From Amyelois transitella (taxonomy: Eukaryota; Arthropoda; Insecta; Lepidoptera; Pyralidae), in contig NC_083514.1 in assembly GCF_032362555.1 (NCBI RefSeq), positions 8,293,001 through 8,357,000 of the forward strand: a stretch of 64,000 bases of DNA. Reading direction: 5' to 3'. This document shows positions 43,200 to 55,500 of this stretch, in pieces. How positions within the stretch are numbered: position 1 is the first letter of the stretch; each line of letters opens with the position of its first letter. The notes under the pieces were generated by a model. That model saw only the letters and a list, made by a program, of their open reading frames with translations, had not been told where the DNA came from and did no database searches. A program made the position numbers and the translations under genes.

Positions 43200-46100
43200 A
43201 CAACACTATGGTCTCACATAAATTTATTTCTTCATATACATATGTATAATTTTGCGAATCCACTGTGTCCCGAGACGCAGCGCGGGATATTTTTACAAAA
43301 TAATCGTCTACTAACTCCTACAAATACATTCAATCCTCCCGCCATATTACGTCCGCCATTTTAATTGCACTAAAATAATTGTTTTCAATTTGTAAGCAAG
43401 GACGCTTAGCGCGAACAACCACGTCCCCTTTAGCAAATCAATGTGTGCAAGAGGACACAATAATAAAAATATTCATAGGATCGCACTCGTTGAACAGAAG
43501 AAATAGAATAGCTTGTAGTTTAGGCGAGATAATTTTAAATAGCATACTTATACATTAAATTTTTAGGTAGGTACATGGGCATTGTCAATAGGCAATGGAA
43601 AAAAATCACTGTTCATGATTAATGCATGTTAGTTTCATCACATGATTTTATTTCTTGTGAAAAGAAAAATTAAACAATAAATCATTATCTTTAAAAATAT
43701 TCATTAAAATATCTCGCACCTAAACGAAGAGCTTTACAAATAAGTACTTAAGTATATTAAAAACGTATACAATTTTCACCGGCAATTAAGTAAAGGTTTA
43801 CACAAAAATTAATCACAAAACAATTTATTACGAACGAATCAAAATTACAAAAATCAGTCTTTTACAAACGCAACATTTATTTGTTCAATTGTACAGTCAG
43901 ATTCATAAAAATAAATGAAATAATTTACATAAATTATATAATGCAATCAAATGCACTGGCAACACATGTATTTTGTACTACACTGGAAAAGCACCGTGGT
44001 ATGGTATAACATAGAATATAATGCAATTATGGCTATTTAAAAATATACACTTATAAGCACAACAAAAAAAAATAACAATATGACGTGTGCGTAATCTTTC
44101 AATATGGATTCTTAACATGTGATTCGGAAAATGGAAGATATTTTTACCACCTAACAATAAACGGAATGAATTAATAAAGCTGTATTACTGGTAAAATAGA
44201 AATAAAAAAAGCACTCCACTCATTACCCATTTTACGTGGTACGTACGAGATAAATTTAAATGTTATGATAATTTCAACTAAAACGGTTGGACAAACGGAG
44301 TAAGTATAATAATATTATTTTAATCTTAATTTAAATATATTTTTATAGTAAATGACTTTGAATGGAGTGCTAATTAGATTAGCTACCGTACTAAGCTGCC
44401 ACAAAATAATAAAAAAAAAACAAAAGTATTTAGCTCCCCATTCCACTAGCGCGTAGTATATCAAATCCCGCTAACATGATTCATCAACGAGTATTAAATT
44501 TCACTATAACCTCAATTTAACAATTATGTCATTAAATCTACGTTTACTCGTATTTTATTGGTTTAAAAATTTACTTTATTTTATAACTAAGTGAAACGAT
44601 TGGCAGTTCGAACGACCGGTCGCATTAACCGACCAAATCGAGACGTACTTAGTTAACGGTTATCATAATTAGAAAGGAGTTCTTTTTAAATTCTTCGCGT
44701 AACTGCGTATAACGTGAGAAAACGCGATGAGAATTTATTCCCTAATTTACATACAAGCTCAAATTTAACTTATATGTAGATAAATAGATACAAGTAGGTA
44801 TATTGTATAAAACGAGTGAAAAACCTAAAAACCTTATACGATACTAGGCAAGGGGATTACTGTAAAAGATTAATACTTAAAGATAGCTTAATATAGTGAA
44901 GTCGCAATCGCAAGTCACACGATCATACGAACGTCCATCGCGTTTCGAAAAAAATAGGAATACATGTTGCGAATTAAAAAGCATGAAATTGCTCGTATAG
45001 TTAACTCTTATATATCGCGTTTTCGCGGTTCACAGTGCCTTTAATGTTCTTATATCCTCATTTCTAGCTTAAGATAGTTGACCAACCTTTCCAAACCAGG
45101 TCCAAACAATACCACACCGACAGAACATTTTCTACCTACATTTAGATATGTCATTAAATCACGATCATTACTAAAAGCAAGCGGCAATTTTATTCAAAGC
45201 ATATCCTAAAAAAAATATTATTGATCCATATCAGATACCTAAAGTTTGCTGACAGGCGAGAAAAAAAAAACATTATAAAAATAAAGAGTTAATCGAAAGT
45301 AAAGCTATTTACATAAGTTTCTACGCACAGGACTGACACATATATCCACATGACACAGCCGATTCGTCTAAAGAGTTATAATAATGTATTGCAATCATGA
45401 AACGAGTTACCACAATATACACTACTTAACATATATGTATTTTAACACCCGATATGAAAAATAAACTTCTAATTACAGCTGCAATAACTATTTATACATT
45501 TTACAATAAGTTTGCATATATATGTGACGATCAGTATTGAATATAAGTATGTTAAGTCATTTATGTAATTATCTAAGCGCACTGTTTCAATCACTATTTA
45601 CTTTTTTTTTGCAAATGATAATTTTCAACGCGGTACACCGATCATTAAATACTTTTGGAAATCTGTCGTAATATTTAAATGCATCTAAGTATACTTTAAC
45701 TGTATATATGGACTTCAACATTCCGTTCCATAGAGTTATAAATAGCTAGAACAGGCGTAAGGTCTATCATAAGTAGTAGGATAATTAATATTATATTTAT
45801 TACCCTTTAGACTCACAATCATGTTTAAGTGGTCACATTCGTAAATTTACATCATAAGTTGCGTTCCTAGGCACTCATAAATATGTTAGCCTCATAAGTT
45901 ATATAAGTGAAAATGATGTTTTCCTAACGGTCAGTCTGAATGGGAGACAACTACTTAACAGCAAGCGTCGCAAAGTACAACCAAGAAATACAATAAAATA
46001 CTTTCATCTACGCAATAATATATTAAATAATTTATTGTCTTTCTCGGGTGTCTATCAGGAAGGCATTCCGAGAAACGTGCCACAAGATATATTGGATCAG

Positions 46101-46533
46101 AGGTAATTTTGATTACAATGAAATCGTAGCAATAGTTAATACTATTGTGTGATTTCTCATCAAGTTTCAATCACTAATAAAGTAAGATTCGATTACATAA
46201 ATGATAGTCGTAAATGTAACCTAAAAGTAATTAGGTACATTTTAAATTAAATTGGTATAAATTACAATTTATGAATATGATGAGATTCATGAGACGATCT
46301 GTGCACTCATAAATTATGCCTTGTGCACAAATAATTATGCACCGTGCACAAATAATTATGCACTGTGCGCTTAAAGTTACGCCCTGTGCGTTTATAATTA
46401 CGCCTTGTGCGCTTATAATTACGGACTGTGCATCATATAATTAAGATCTGTGCACATTTCTCGGACATCCAGCGATCTACACGGGCGATTAAGTACGTAA
46501 GCGACAGTTCCGTTAGACGAGCATATCTCATCG
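43200..46533 (-). other. Probable long 3' UTR of Lar
   Basis: About 3.3 kb of AT-rich DNA without exons or recognised transposons follows the Lar stop codon. On the minus strand AATAAA occurs near 43223, close to the LINE remnant, and would make a plausible polyadenylation signal. The extent is inferred from the repeat-free composition and this signal. Confidence 0.4.
46301..46459. repeat. 21-bp minisatellite next to the Lar stop codon
   Basis: Seven full units of 21-22 bp plus a partial one begin at 46301, 46323, 46344, 46365, 46386, 46407, 46428 and 46450. Each starts GTGC. Units 2 and 3 read GTGCACAAATAATTATGCAC and then C or T. The unit ends are self-complementary (GTGCA/TGCAC). The array ends about 75 bp beyond the stop codon, inside the presumed 3' UTR. 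Confidence 0.88.
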
Positions 46534-49500
46534 TCAGTTGGCGTAGTGGTCGAACGAGCCCAGGTACTCCAGCGCAGCTCGGTAGCAGAAATCGTACTGG
46601 TCCTGATTAAAAAAAGATTTGATACAGAACACTATTAAATCAATTATATTTCTCGATAACAAATTGTAATAAAAAGCGACTAAGGGAAAGGCTAATAAAC
46701 TTGAGATTCTTCCTGTAGGCGATGGACTAGTACCTGTCACTTTTTGAATTTCAATTTTATGATATAGGTATACAGTTGACCGCGGTCTTTCAGTCTTTTA
46801 AAGACCCTACCCTGTGAGTGATATAGACATCGTATTCAATTCTCATTTGAAAGACAAAAATGTGCTATTGCCTTATTAATCTTAGATTATATATATAAGT
46901 AGAATCATTATGGACTGCCCGGAAGCAAGACGTATTGGTTGAAATTCCATTGCGGCCATCAATGACACTGAAGTGATGTATCACCAAATGATGATCTTAG
47001 GGTGAGCGATGGAAAATATTAGCAAAACCTGCACATTCAGTCAAACGTATTTGTAATCTTGATTCAATTTCGTTAGATTCTAGTTCTTTAACAATGAACT
47101 CTTTTCAGTTTCAGAATCTCTCTAGCTTTCAGAAAAGACCAAGATAAATACCAGGAGAAAAGTGCTTACAAGTAAAAAGAATAATTTTTCTTCTTAAATA
47201 AAACATACCGAGACGACGCTTTAAATAATTAAAAATTAAAAACAACTCTAATACTCGTACCTCTGTTTGCACCATAGCGGGGCGTTGCGTACGTAGAGTG
47301 CGCACCGTTTGGAACACGTCGACCACGCCTTCGTATTGCATGCGCTCTAGTACCGTCGATAGCGTTATGAACACTCCAGTGCGACCCACACCGGCGCTGT
47401 AACAAAAACACTTATTAAAGTCACGGTATTACATGGCGAGAGCTATTTGTTTGTCATTTTTTTTACGATTCCTTCGTAATAAGTTTGATGGCATAACATA
47501 GAAGTTCAAGAATTTTAGGGGATTAACTAAATAAATAAACTTGTAAGTAAAAAGACGATCGTTAAAGATTTGTTTTAACAGTTTTTAAGGTGTTATTTTC
47601 ATGTTGTCTTTAGAAACTCAATAAATCTGGTAGGATGAGAATAAAAAAGTAAGTACTGAAGAAGAAGAAGAAGACTGCTAGTCTTTCTTATTAACTCTAA
47701 GGTGCTTTTAAATAAACGCCATACGTGGTACCAGCTGGAAACTGATTTATGCATATGAACCTAACAAATCTGTTAATAAACGTACCTGCAATGCACAGTA
47801 ATAGGCCCATCTTGGCCAAACTGCTCCTTGGTCTTGTGCACTTGTCCAAGGAAGTCGATGAAACCTTCTCCGCTCTTCGGGACTCCTTGCTCGGGCCAGT
47901 CTGTGAACTGGAACTGACGGACCGTCCGTGATGCCCCGTCACGGGCGTCTGTGACCTACAAGGTAAACATCATCCATGTATGTGACATTTTATGAATTAT
48001 AAGAGATAAGGCAATTGAGAATGGTCATTTCTACAGGCAATTCGACTAGTGTTTGTTCTATAGGACCATTGTTCTTTGAATGTATGTCATAATAATTGTA
48101 GATTTTTTAACAGGTACTTTTATTGGTGTACTTGATAAAGTAACAGATTTGGAGACTTTAGGTTACACAAAAAAATCTTGAAAATTTTGAAGAAACAATG
48201 CATCTTATTGGCAAATGGCAAAAGTTAAGGATTTCATAAAGATGCCACCAGGCACATTGAGGTCAAGTACGCGCGAATCTATTATAAAACAACCTGTTAA
48301 ATAATCAGAAGAATATTACCTTAAACTCCCTCAAAATGTACTGAGGCATGTTGTATTCAGCGATGGGATCAACTACGAAACATTGGTAGCGCACAGAACG
48401 ATCCGAAGGCCAGTACTGGTGACATTTCTCCTAAAAATGAAGTAAGTTAATTATTAATATTTTAACCAACAAAAATATATTTATTATTTATAAAAAATAT
48501 ATGATACTCACTCTTCCCATTTCTTTCAGCTTGGTGAGCATAACAATGATTGTGGAATTGTGCTCCCAGAGCATCCTCCAGAAATCGTCTGTTGTATCAG
48601 GAAGTGGTCCCTGCGTTGCTATATAAGCCGATCGGTATCTATATCCATCAACAAACGACGCGTTAATGTAATCAGATCCGTCGCGCGGAGTCAAACAAAC
48701 TCTACTCGACTCGTACGGCAAGATGTGAACTAAACGGTTCTTGTGCTTGTTGCATGGCAGGCTAGCAGAAACGAAACGGCTCGAGTCAGCTTTCATGTTA
48801 GCTAACTTCTTGAATTCCAATTCCATGCCAGTAATATTTTCAATGGAGTCAACACGCATCAGTTTCTGAATATGAGCGTGCAAGTTACGAGCAGGAACTT
48901 CAGTATCGCCACAGACGACAGCTTCAAGTAATGCATCATGGATAAAGATATACTGGTCCTCGGTTTGCACCATGTAATTTCGTTGAGCTCTCAGGCAAGT
49001 TACATGACCGTAAATGTCAACAGTGCGTTCATGTCTAGCCCTTTCGAGCATGGAATCAATAACGATAAAGCATCCTGTCCTGCCGACGCCAGCTGAACAG
49101 TGAACGACGAGGGGGCCGGCATCAGGAGGATTCAGTGCTCGCACACGACGCAAAAATTGAAGGAAGGGAGCAGGGTGGTCCGGAACGCCGTGGTCAGGCC
49201 AAGCAGTGAATTGTAGTTGTTTGATCTCCCTACGCTCGGCACCTCCGTTCCTCGTTACTTGGAAGGTTCGAATGCAATAAGTGGCAAGTTCCTGAACTTC
49301 AGCGATTGTTACCGTCATCATGCCATATGTTTCACTACCTCGGCTAGGCCAATATTGGTCGCACTTAATCCTTGTCCGTTCTTCCAACTTAGTCATCATA
49401 ACTATAGTTGATGTTCGAAGTTCCCAGCACATTCGCCAGAAATCAGTGAAGGTTTCTTGAAGCGGGCCTTGGGTTGCTACATAGGCATTATGTTTACGAT

Positions 49501-52500
49501 AGCCGTCACAGTAGTTAGCATTTATGTAGTCACTTCCAAGTATTCCATCGATAGGCTGGAGAATGACGCGACTATGGTCATACGCAATGACATTAGCGTA
49601 ACGATTTTTAGGCTTATTAACTTCCATGTTGGAATGGTCCCACGTAAATTGTTGACCAGGTTCTATGCTTTCGTATTCTTGAGAGAATTTAAGGTTATCA
49701 TTAGATTTTAATCTTTCAATATGTTCGGCAAGTTCAGAGATTGGGATTGGAGGATGTGAAATCATAGCTGGAGTTTGGAAATTGAGACGTCTCATTTCTA
49801 CTGGATCTGATGGCGCTCCAAATCCAACATCTGCTGACATCAATGGCCGAGTCACTGCCGCTTGGTCCGGAGTTTTACAGGGTTGTCTTCGTCTCTTCAA
49901 TATGAACAGTAAGACGAAACATAACGACAACATCAGAGCTGCAATGATAGGACCAATAACCCAAACCATACCAGCTTCTTTCCTATTTTCCTCAATTCTA
50001 ATTTCTGGATCGCCATTTATATCTTTGGGATCCGGTCTGCTTGGTTCTTCGCCAGGTGGGGCTTCTCGCATATCGAGTGACAAATATTCCGAAAATGGAC
50101 TGGACGTATAAAGATGTTTTTGGGGTGTATCTACAACAGCTCGAACGAACACACGATACTTTTTACTTGGATTCAATTTTCTATTAAGAAAACCTTCATA
50201 CATTTCGTCATTTCCGAGATGGAATGTGTACAAAATATTTCGTTGCAAGAATTTGGCAGCTATATAAGGAGCGTTTTCGTCGTCAGTTCTGACGTTACTT
50301 TTAATTAAATCATCGGTTAGGAACTGATCGGGATGTTTATGATTATGAGCCTTATCATCAGGTACTACAACTAGGTAATAATGAGAAATGGGTCCGTATT
50401 CTTCGGATGCTTGAGGTAGAATAACAAGAATTTCATTTTCAATGACACCATAGAAATCCGGTTTCACCATAGGCTTTGGTGCAGCCATCTGAGTAGTTAC
50501 AGTGATCTTTGTCGGTGGTCTGTAAGAGTCATCGTTGGGTATGGCACTTACATTTACATTATAGGTGGTAAATGGAGATAAATCATTGATAGAATATGAC
50601 GTTCTGTCATGCTTAACTATGATTTCTCTTTTCGGTATTTCTTGGGTTTGCGTCATACCTAATGAATCAACAAACTCTTTAATTGCGTTGTATGAAATCT
50701 TATAGCTAACGGGATTTAAGCGTAATGGGGATGTCCATGATAAAGTCATGGAGTGCGTGGAAACATCTTGAGCCCTCAAATTTAAAGGCACTTCTTCTGG
50801 TTTAACTTTAACAGTAACTTTTTCTGATAATCTACCTAGGCCATCTGCAGTTCTGGCCGCCACTGCGACGGCATATTCCGCAAACTTCTCCAAGTTTTCA
50901 AGGTCTGCCGAGTGCGTTACATGTACACTTTTCTGTTTCCATTCATCTAGGTCTTCTACTGGTGTCATAGTGTAAAATATGACATACCCAATAATCTTCT
51001 TTCTTGATCGGAATGTTTCCCACCATACTTCTACACCAGACTCTGAAGTTGCGACAGCTTTTACAGACATAGGCGCTCTGCCAATATCTCTTTCAGTATG
51101 TGCTGTTATCTCTTTACTATAAGGACCAACTCCTTGTATTGTGTAAGCCCTAACTTTGAAAACATAGTGAGCATCTTCCTCTAAACCAGTAAACACAGCT
51201 TTGGTTGCTTCAGTTTTCTTTTCAATAACCGACGACTGATCACCTTTCTTGAAAAATTGGACATCATATTTCTTAATCTGACCACTTCGGTCTGCTCTTA
51301 TAGGCGGTTCCCATGTTATGCTGATAATGTCTGGTGTTTGGAAGTGGTAACTAACATTAGTCGGGGGGCCCTTTGGTGCTCCTTCTGGTGTGAGCCAATA
51401 TTTAATTGTTTCCTGTCCAATGCCAATATGATTTTTCCCGGCTACCCGAAACTCGTACTGTACGCCTCTTTCTAAGTCATTTATTTTGTGAGACGTGACT
51501 TTTGTTCCAAAGTTCTCTTCATCTAGTAATTGATCTTTGATACCATATCGTAATCGGTATCCCAATAATTCTCCGTAGGTTTGTGTTGGCCTTGCCCACT
51601 CTATTTCTATAGACACAACCGGCTCTCGCTCTAAGACCCTGAAAAACAAAACGATGTTAGAAAACAATGATTGAAGATTTACTACGAGTATGGAACATAA
51701 TTTTAAATGACTTACTTCAGGTTAACGGTAGGCCTGTTTGGCACACCGCCGGGTGTCTTTATTGACACCGGCGCACTTCGGTCACCGTCGCCTTTTCTTG
51801 TCAGAGCAGCTACTTGGACGTTATATTTGGTATCGGGCTGCAGACCTGAGATGTTCAGCTCGAGTGTAGTTTCATCCATCACGTTGAATCTCATTGGATC
51901 ATTTAGAAGACTCTTGCCCTAAGAATAGCAAAAAGCAAGAATTACAATAATTTTATAGAACGTTACGAGCGTAATTAAATTTTGGCCAGACCTAACTCGG
52001 CTTCGCGTGAATAGATTAAGTAGTCACCCTTTATATTTTAAACTAGTGGCTCACCACGGCTTTGTGCGTAGTTCATAGTCACAAAGCCTAAGAATTTTTT
52101 TTTACATTACAAAAACAATAAAGTTACAAAATTGTATCTAATTGTATCTTCATAACATTAGTATAGATTATTTGGAGATGAACAGTTTACCTCTTCCCTG
52201 ATTTCTTGCACATGAACATGGTAACCTCGGATAATCCCATTCTTCTCTTTTTCATGCGGCGGTTTCCACGTCACATGGATAGAGGTGGAGTTGATGGCTG
52301 TTACCTTCACGTCTTGGGGTTCTCCAGGCACTGTGAGCATACAAACAAAATGTGAGACATCTCTCCCTGATTTGCTCGAAAACTGACCTAAATGCCCTAT
52401 CAGCATCTACGGGAGCGTGCTAGAGAAAAAACTACCTAAAGCGAATTTCAAGGGCCTAAAGTTGGAATTAAGCGTCAAAGGCTGGTCACAGCGCTGGAAT

Positions 52501-55500
52501 TTCAAAAGTTAATAGTTGAAGTGCGGTCGGTAAACGCCGTCGCAGTGCTGATAGAGTATTCGGGTCCGGCGATTGTCTAACATTCGCCGCTCAGCATCTC
52601 GATCGGGCATTTGAATACCAACACACACTGAGATTATCATTACGCCCTTTCACATCACCATAACCAATAAAAATCCATTACCTTCCAATCCACATCGTTT
52701 AGTACAACTAAAATCGTCAAGCTTTTACATAGAGTGAACATTTAGTAAGTATCATCTATTAGTTGTCCAAAGCAGCATAAACTATAACTATAATCTTGTA
52801 TCACACACTGCAAGGGCTCATGCTTCGGGAAGTCGGACTTGGGGACGTTCACTGCAATAAAAGTCACGCCAAGTCTTTCCAAACGCCTGAAGACATGCTC
52901 AATGGGCAACCGCTTGCAGTTTGTTATAAATCATCAGATTAAGTTGCTAAGAAGAGTTTTAACTACATAAAGCTTAGGCACAAGCACAAACGCACATCAA
53001 AACAAGCACTATAGTAATTTGTACTCACTCCTTATGGCTGTACGGGTTACCAGCGGCCCATATAAAGTCAGTGACGAGAGAAAAAAGAGAAAAACGCATT
53101 CAAATACATTTAAGACAAATTGTGCGAACATTGCAGGGCGAACGGAACTACTAAGTGAGAGATTACGAGTAGAACGCTTGTCGGCAAAATGGGGGTACTC
53201 TTATTTTACTTCCTCGTGTATTTTGAGCTCTTTAGGAGGCGCATTCGGGCTAAGCCGCTTGGGACGCCAGCGACGGGCTAGGTTCGCGTGCATTGCCTTT
53301 TTCTGTTCCTAGCGTGCACGGCGCAAATAGCATCAAGTAATTTCGCGAAATGTCAGGAGCTCTATATGTTTGTGCGAAGTCTTTTACAAAGAACATTTAG
53401 CACATATTTTAAATGTTTTTGGAATGCGGAAAAGAAAAAGACATGCATATCGTCGTTTCTGGTCCCACGGCGCAGAGAAGACACTCACACGCACATGTAT
53501 TGATTACGCGACGGCGCCAGTCTATATGTGTGTGCTTCATTGTGTAGGTCTTGTCAATGTGCGCCGATCTTCTGTGTGTGTGATCCTCGTACCTTGTGTT
53601 GTCTTCAGTGATGTTTGTGACAGTGTCGGAGTGTCTCTGTTCTTGACTGTGGTCTTCGAAACTGTTCAGTATCTAACCAGCAATTTACAGGAGTGATCAG
53701 AGCCGGAATATCTCGCAGCGTTCTTTCGAGTCCCGTCCGTTCTTTGTTAACGGCAATAGCGAACGTTAGCCATAATAGTATTCTGTATGTCACAATATCT
53801 AGTGTGCATGCACGACGAAAGATTGATAGAGAATACAGAAGATAGAAGATAGGCAAGAGAGAAATCGCTACTGGCAAGAAGTTGTAGCTTAGAGCAAGTG
53901 AGATAGACAGAGATAGAGAGAATAAAGATAGAGGTAGCGCGTAGTCTAGAACCGAGCAGACGGAGTATATACAGGCGAAGAGCGTCGCTCACCTAATCCT
54001 TTGGATCCCAAGACCAATTGGTTGAAACTAAATTTTGAGGATCCTCGGGACTTCGCTTCGACAGCCTTCCCGCTAATAGATAGTAGTAAGATAGTACAGT
54101 GAGTGGAGAAGTAGTTGTGAGTAGTATAGTATAGCATGCGCGCGTGTCGTGTGGGGACGGTATTGGTATTCAAATGCGGCGCTCGGGCCTGGTGCGTGTC
54201 GAGCGCGTAACCGACTGAACGAGCCAAATCATGACCAACTGGAGTTCAACAGTCCTGTCTCGCTTCTCAAAATAGAACTAGGTCTTATTGAAATAGGGTT
54301 CAATGTTGAAAAGCGAGTGCATGAAATACGCAAGCTCATACGGTTATCGCCTTGTAGTGTCACGCACTCGCTCTCTCACCTCGTGTCGTCGCTAAGTGGT
54401 GCTGAGTGCTTCCTAAAAGTGCAGTCAGCCACACGCAACCACACGAACATACAAGCAAGGTTGCGTGCGCCCGACGTGAACCTAGCTGGGACCTTACTTT
54501 CAAGTTACGTACTCCATCGAACGATGAATCTATCCACGTCATAATGAAAACCTAAATTTTCCACCATACCATTGTGCTTGGCTCAATTTGGCTTGACGTT
54601 ACAACGGGTTAGACTATACATACCATAATGTGCGTAACTCAAAAACAAGCCCTCTGGTGCCTAGTGAAATCAATTGAACGAAAAATGGTGCTGTGTCGTA
54701 AGGAAAACATGCAAAATTGTGTCCATCGCTAAATACTTAACAACTGTGCGCCAAAAATTAATATACAGGTGCCGTCGACACTATATCAGGTGCAATATAA
54801 AATTTGCATTTCAGTGAGTGCCATCTTGAGCCCGGGCGGCTCGTCACAAAAATAAATCATTACATGTGACAGTGAGTGGAAATATTTGATGCCGCTGCGC
54901 ACAGCGGTGAAACGGTGAACAAAATGATCATCAGTGACATGATATACGATATAATACATGTTCATCGGCAAGCATAGTAAAATTTCGTTACGAGAATTAA
55001 CCTCCTTGAATAGAATCCTGCTATATGCTCATAAAAAGGGAACAAAAGAAAAAATGACATTAGTAATTTTGATAGTAAACAGCGCTTCAACGGTTCGTGG
55101 TTGTAATGATATAATAATATTTGACGAATAAAATGATTTGGAATCAGATCCCACCACCAATGAGTTAGCAAACATTTGATAGTCATTAGTTTGGAAAACA
55201 GACAAAATTGAAACTATTTATAATATTTAATCTAGATAGATTACAATTGATTACTGGAACTCATTAATGATACAATGTATTTCAATTTTGACTCGAATCC
55301 CAATGCAAAGGGAAAATCATTCATGAACGAGGTAATTTAACGCTTATTAATGATTGATATAAAACTGAGTGAATATATTTAATCATCTTTCTGACTATCA
55401 TGAATAATTTTCCTCATTCTCCCAACACGATTATTACTCCAGAAACCTTAGCACCAAAACATGATCAAGATAAAAGATAATGTTATTTTATTTAAATTGA

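Noticed and set aside
53019-54545. Several open stretches of 70-131 codons in the Lar intron
   Set aside because: They overlap on both strands, have random-looking composition and no splice-compatible continuation. I treat the region as possible regulatory DNA only.
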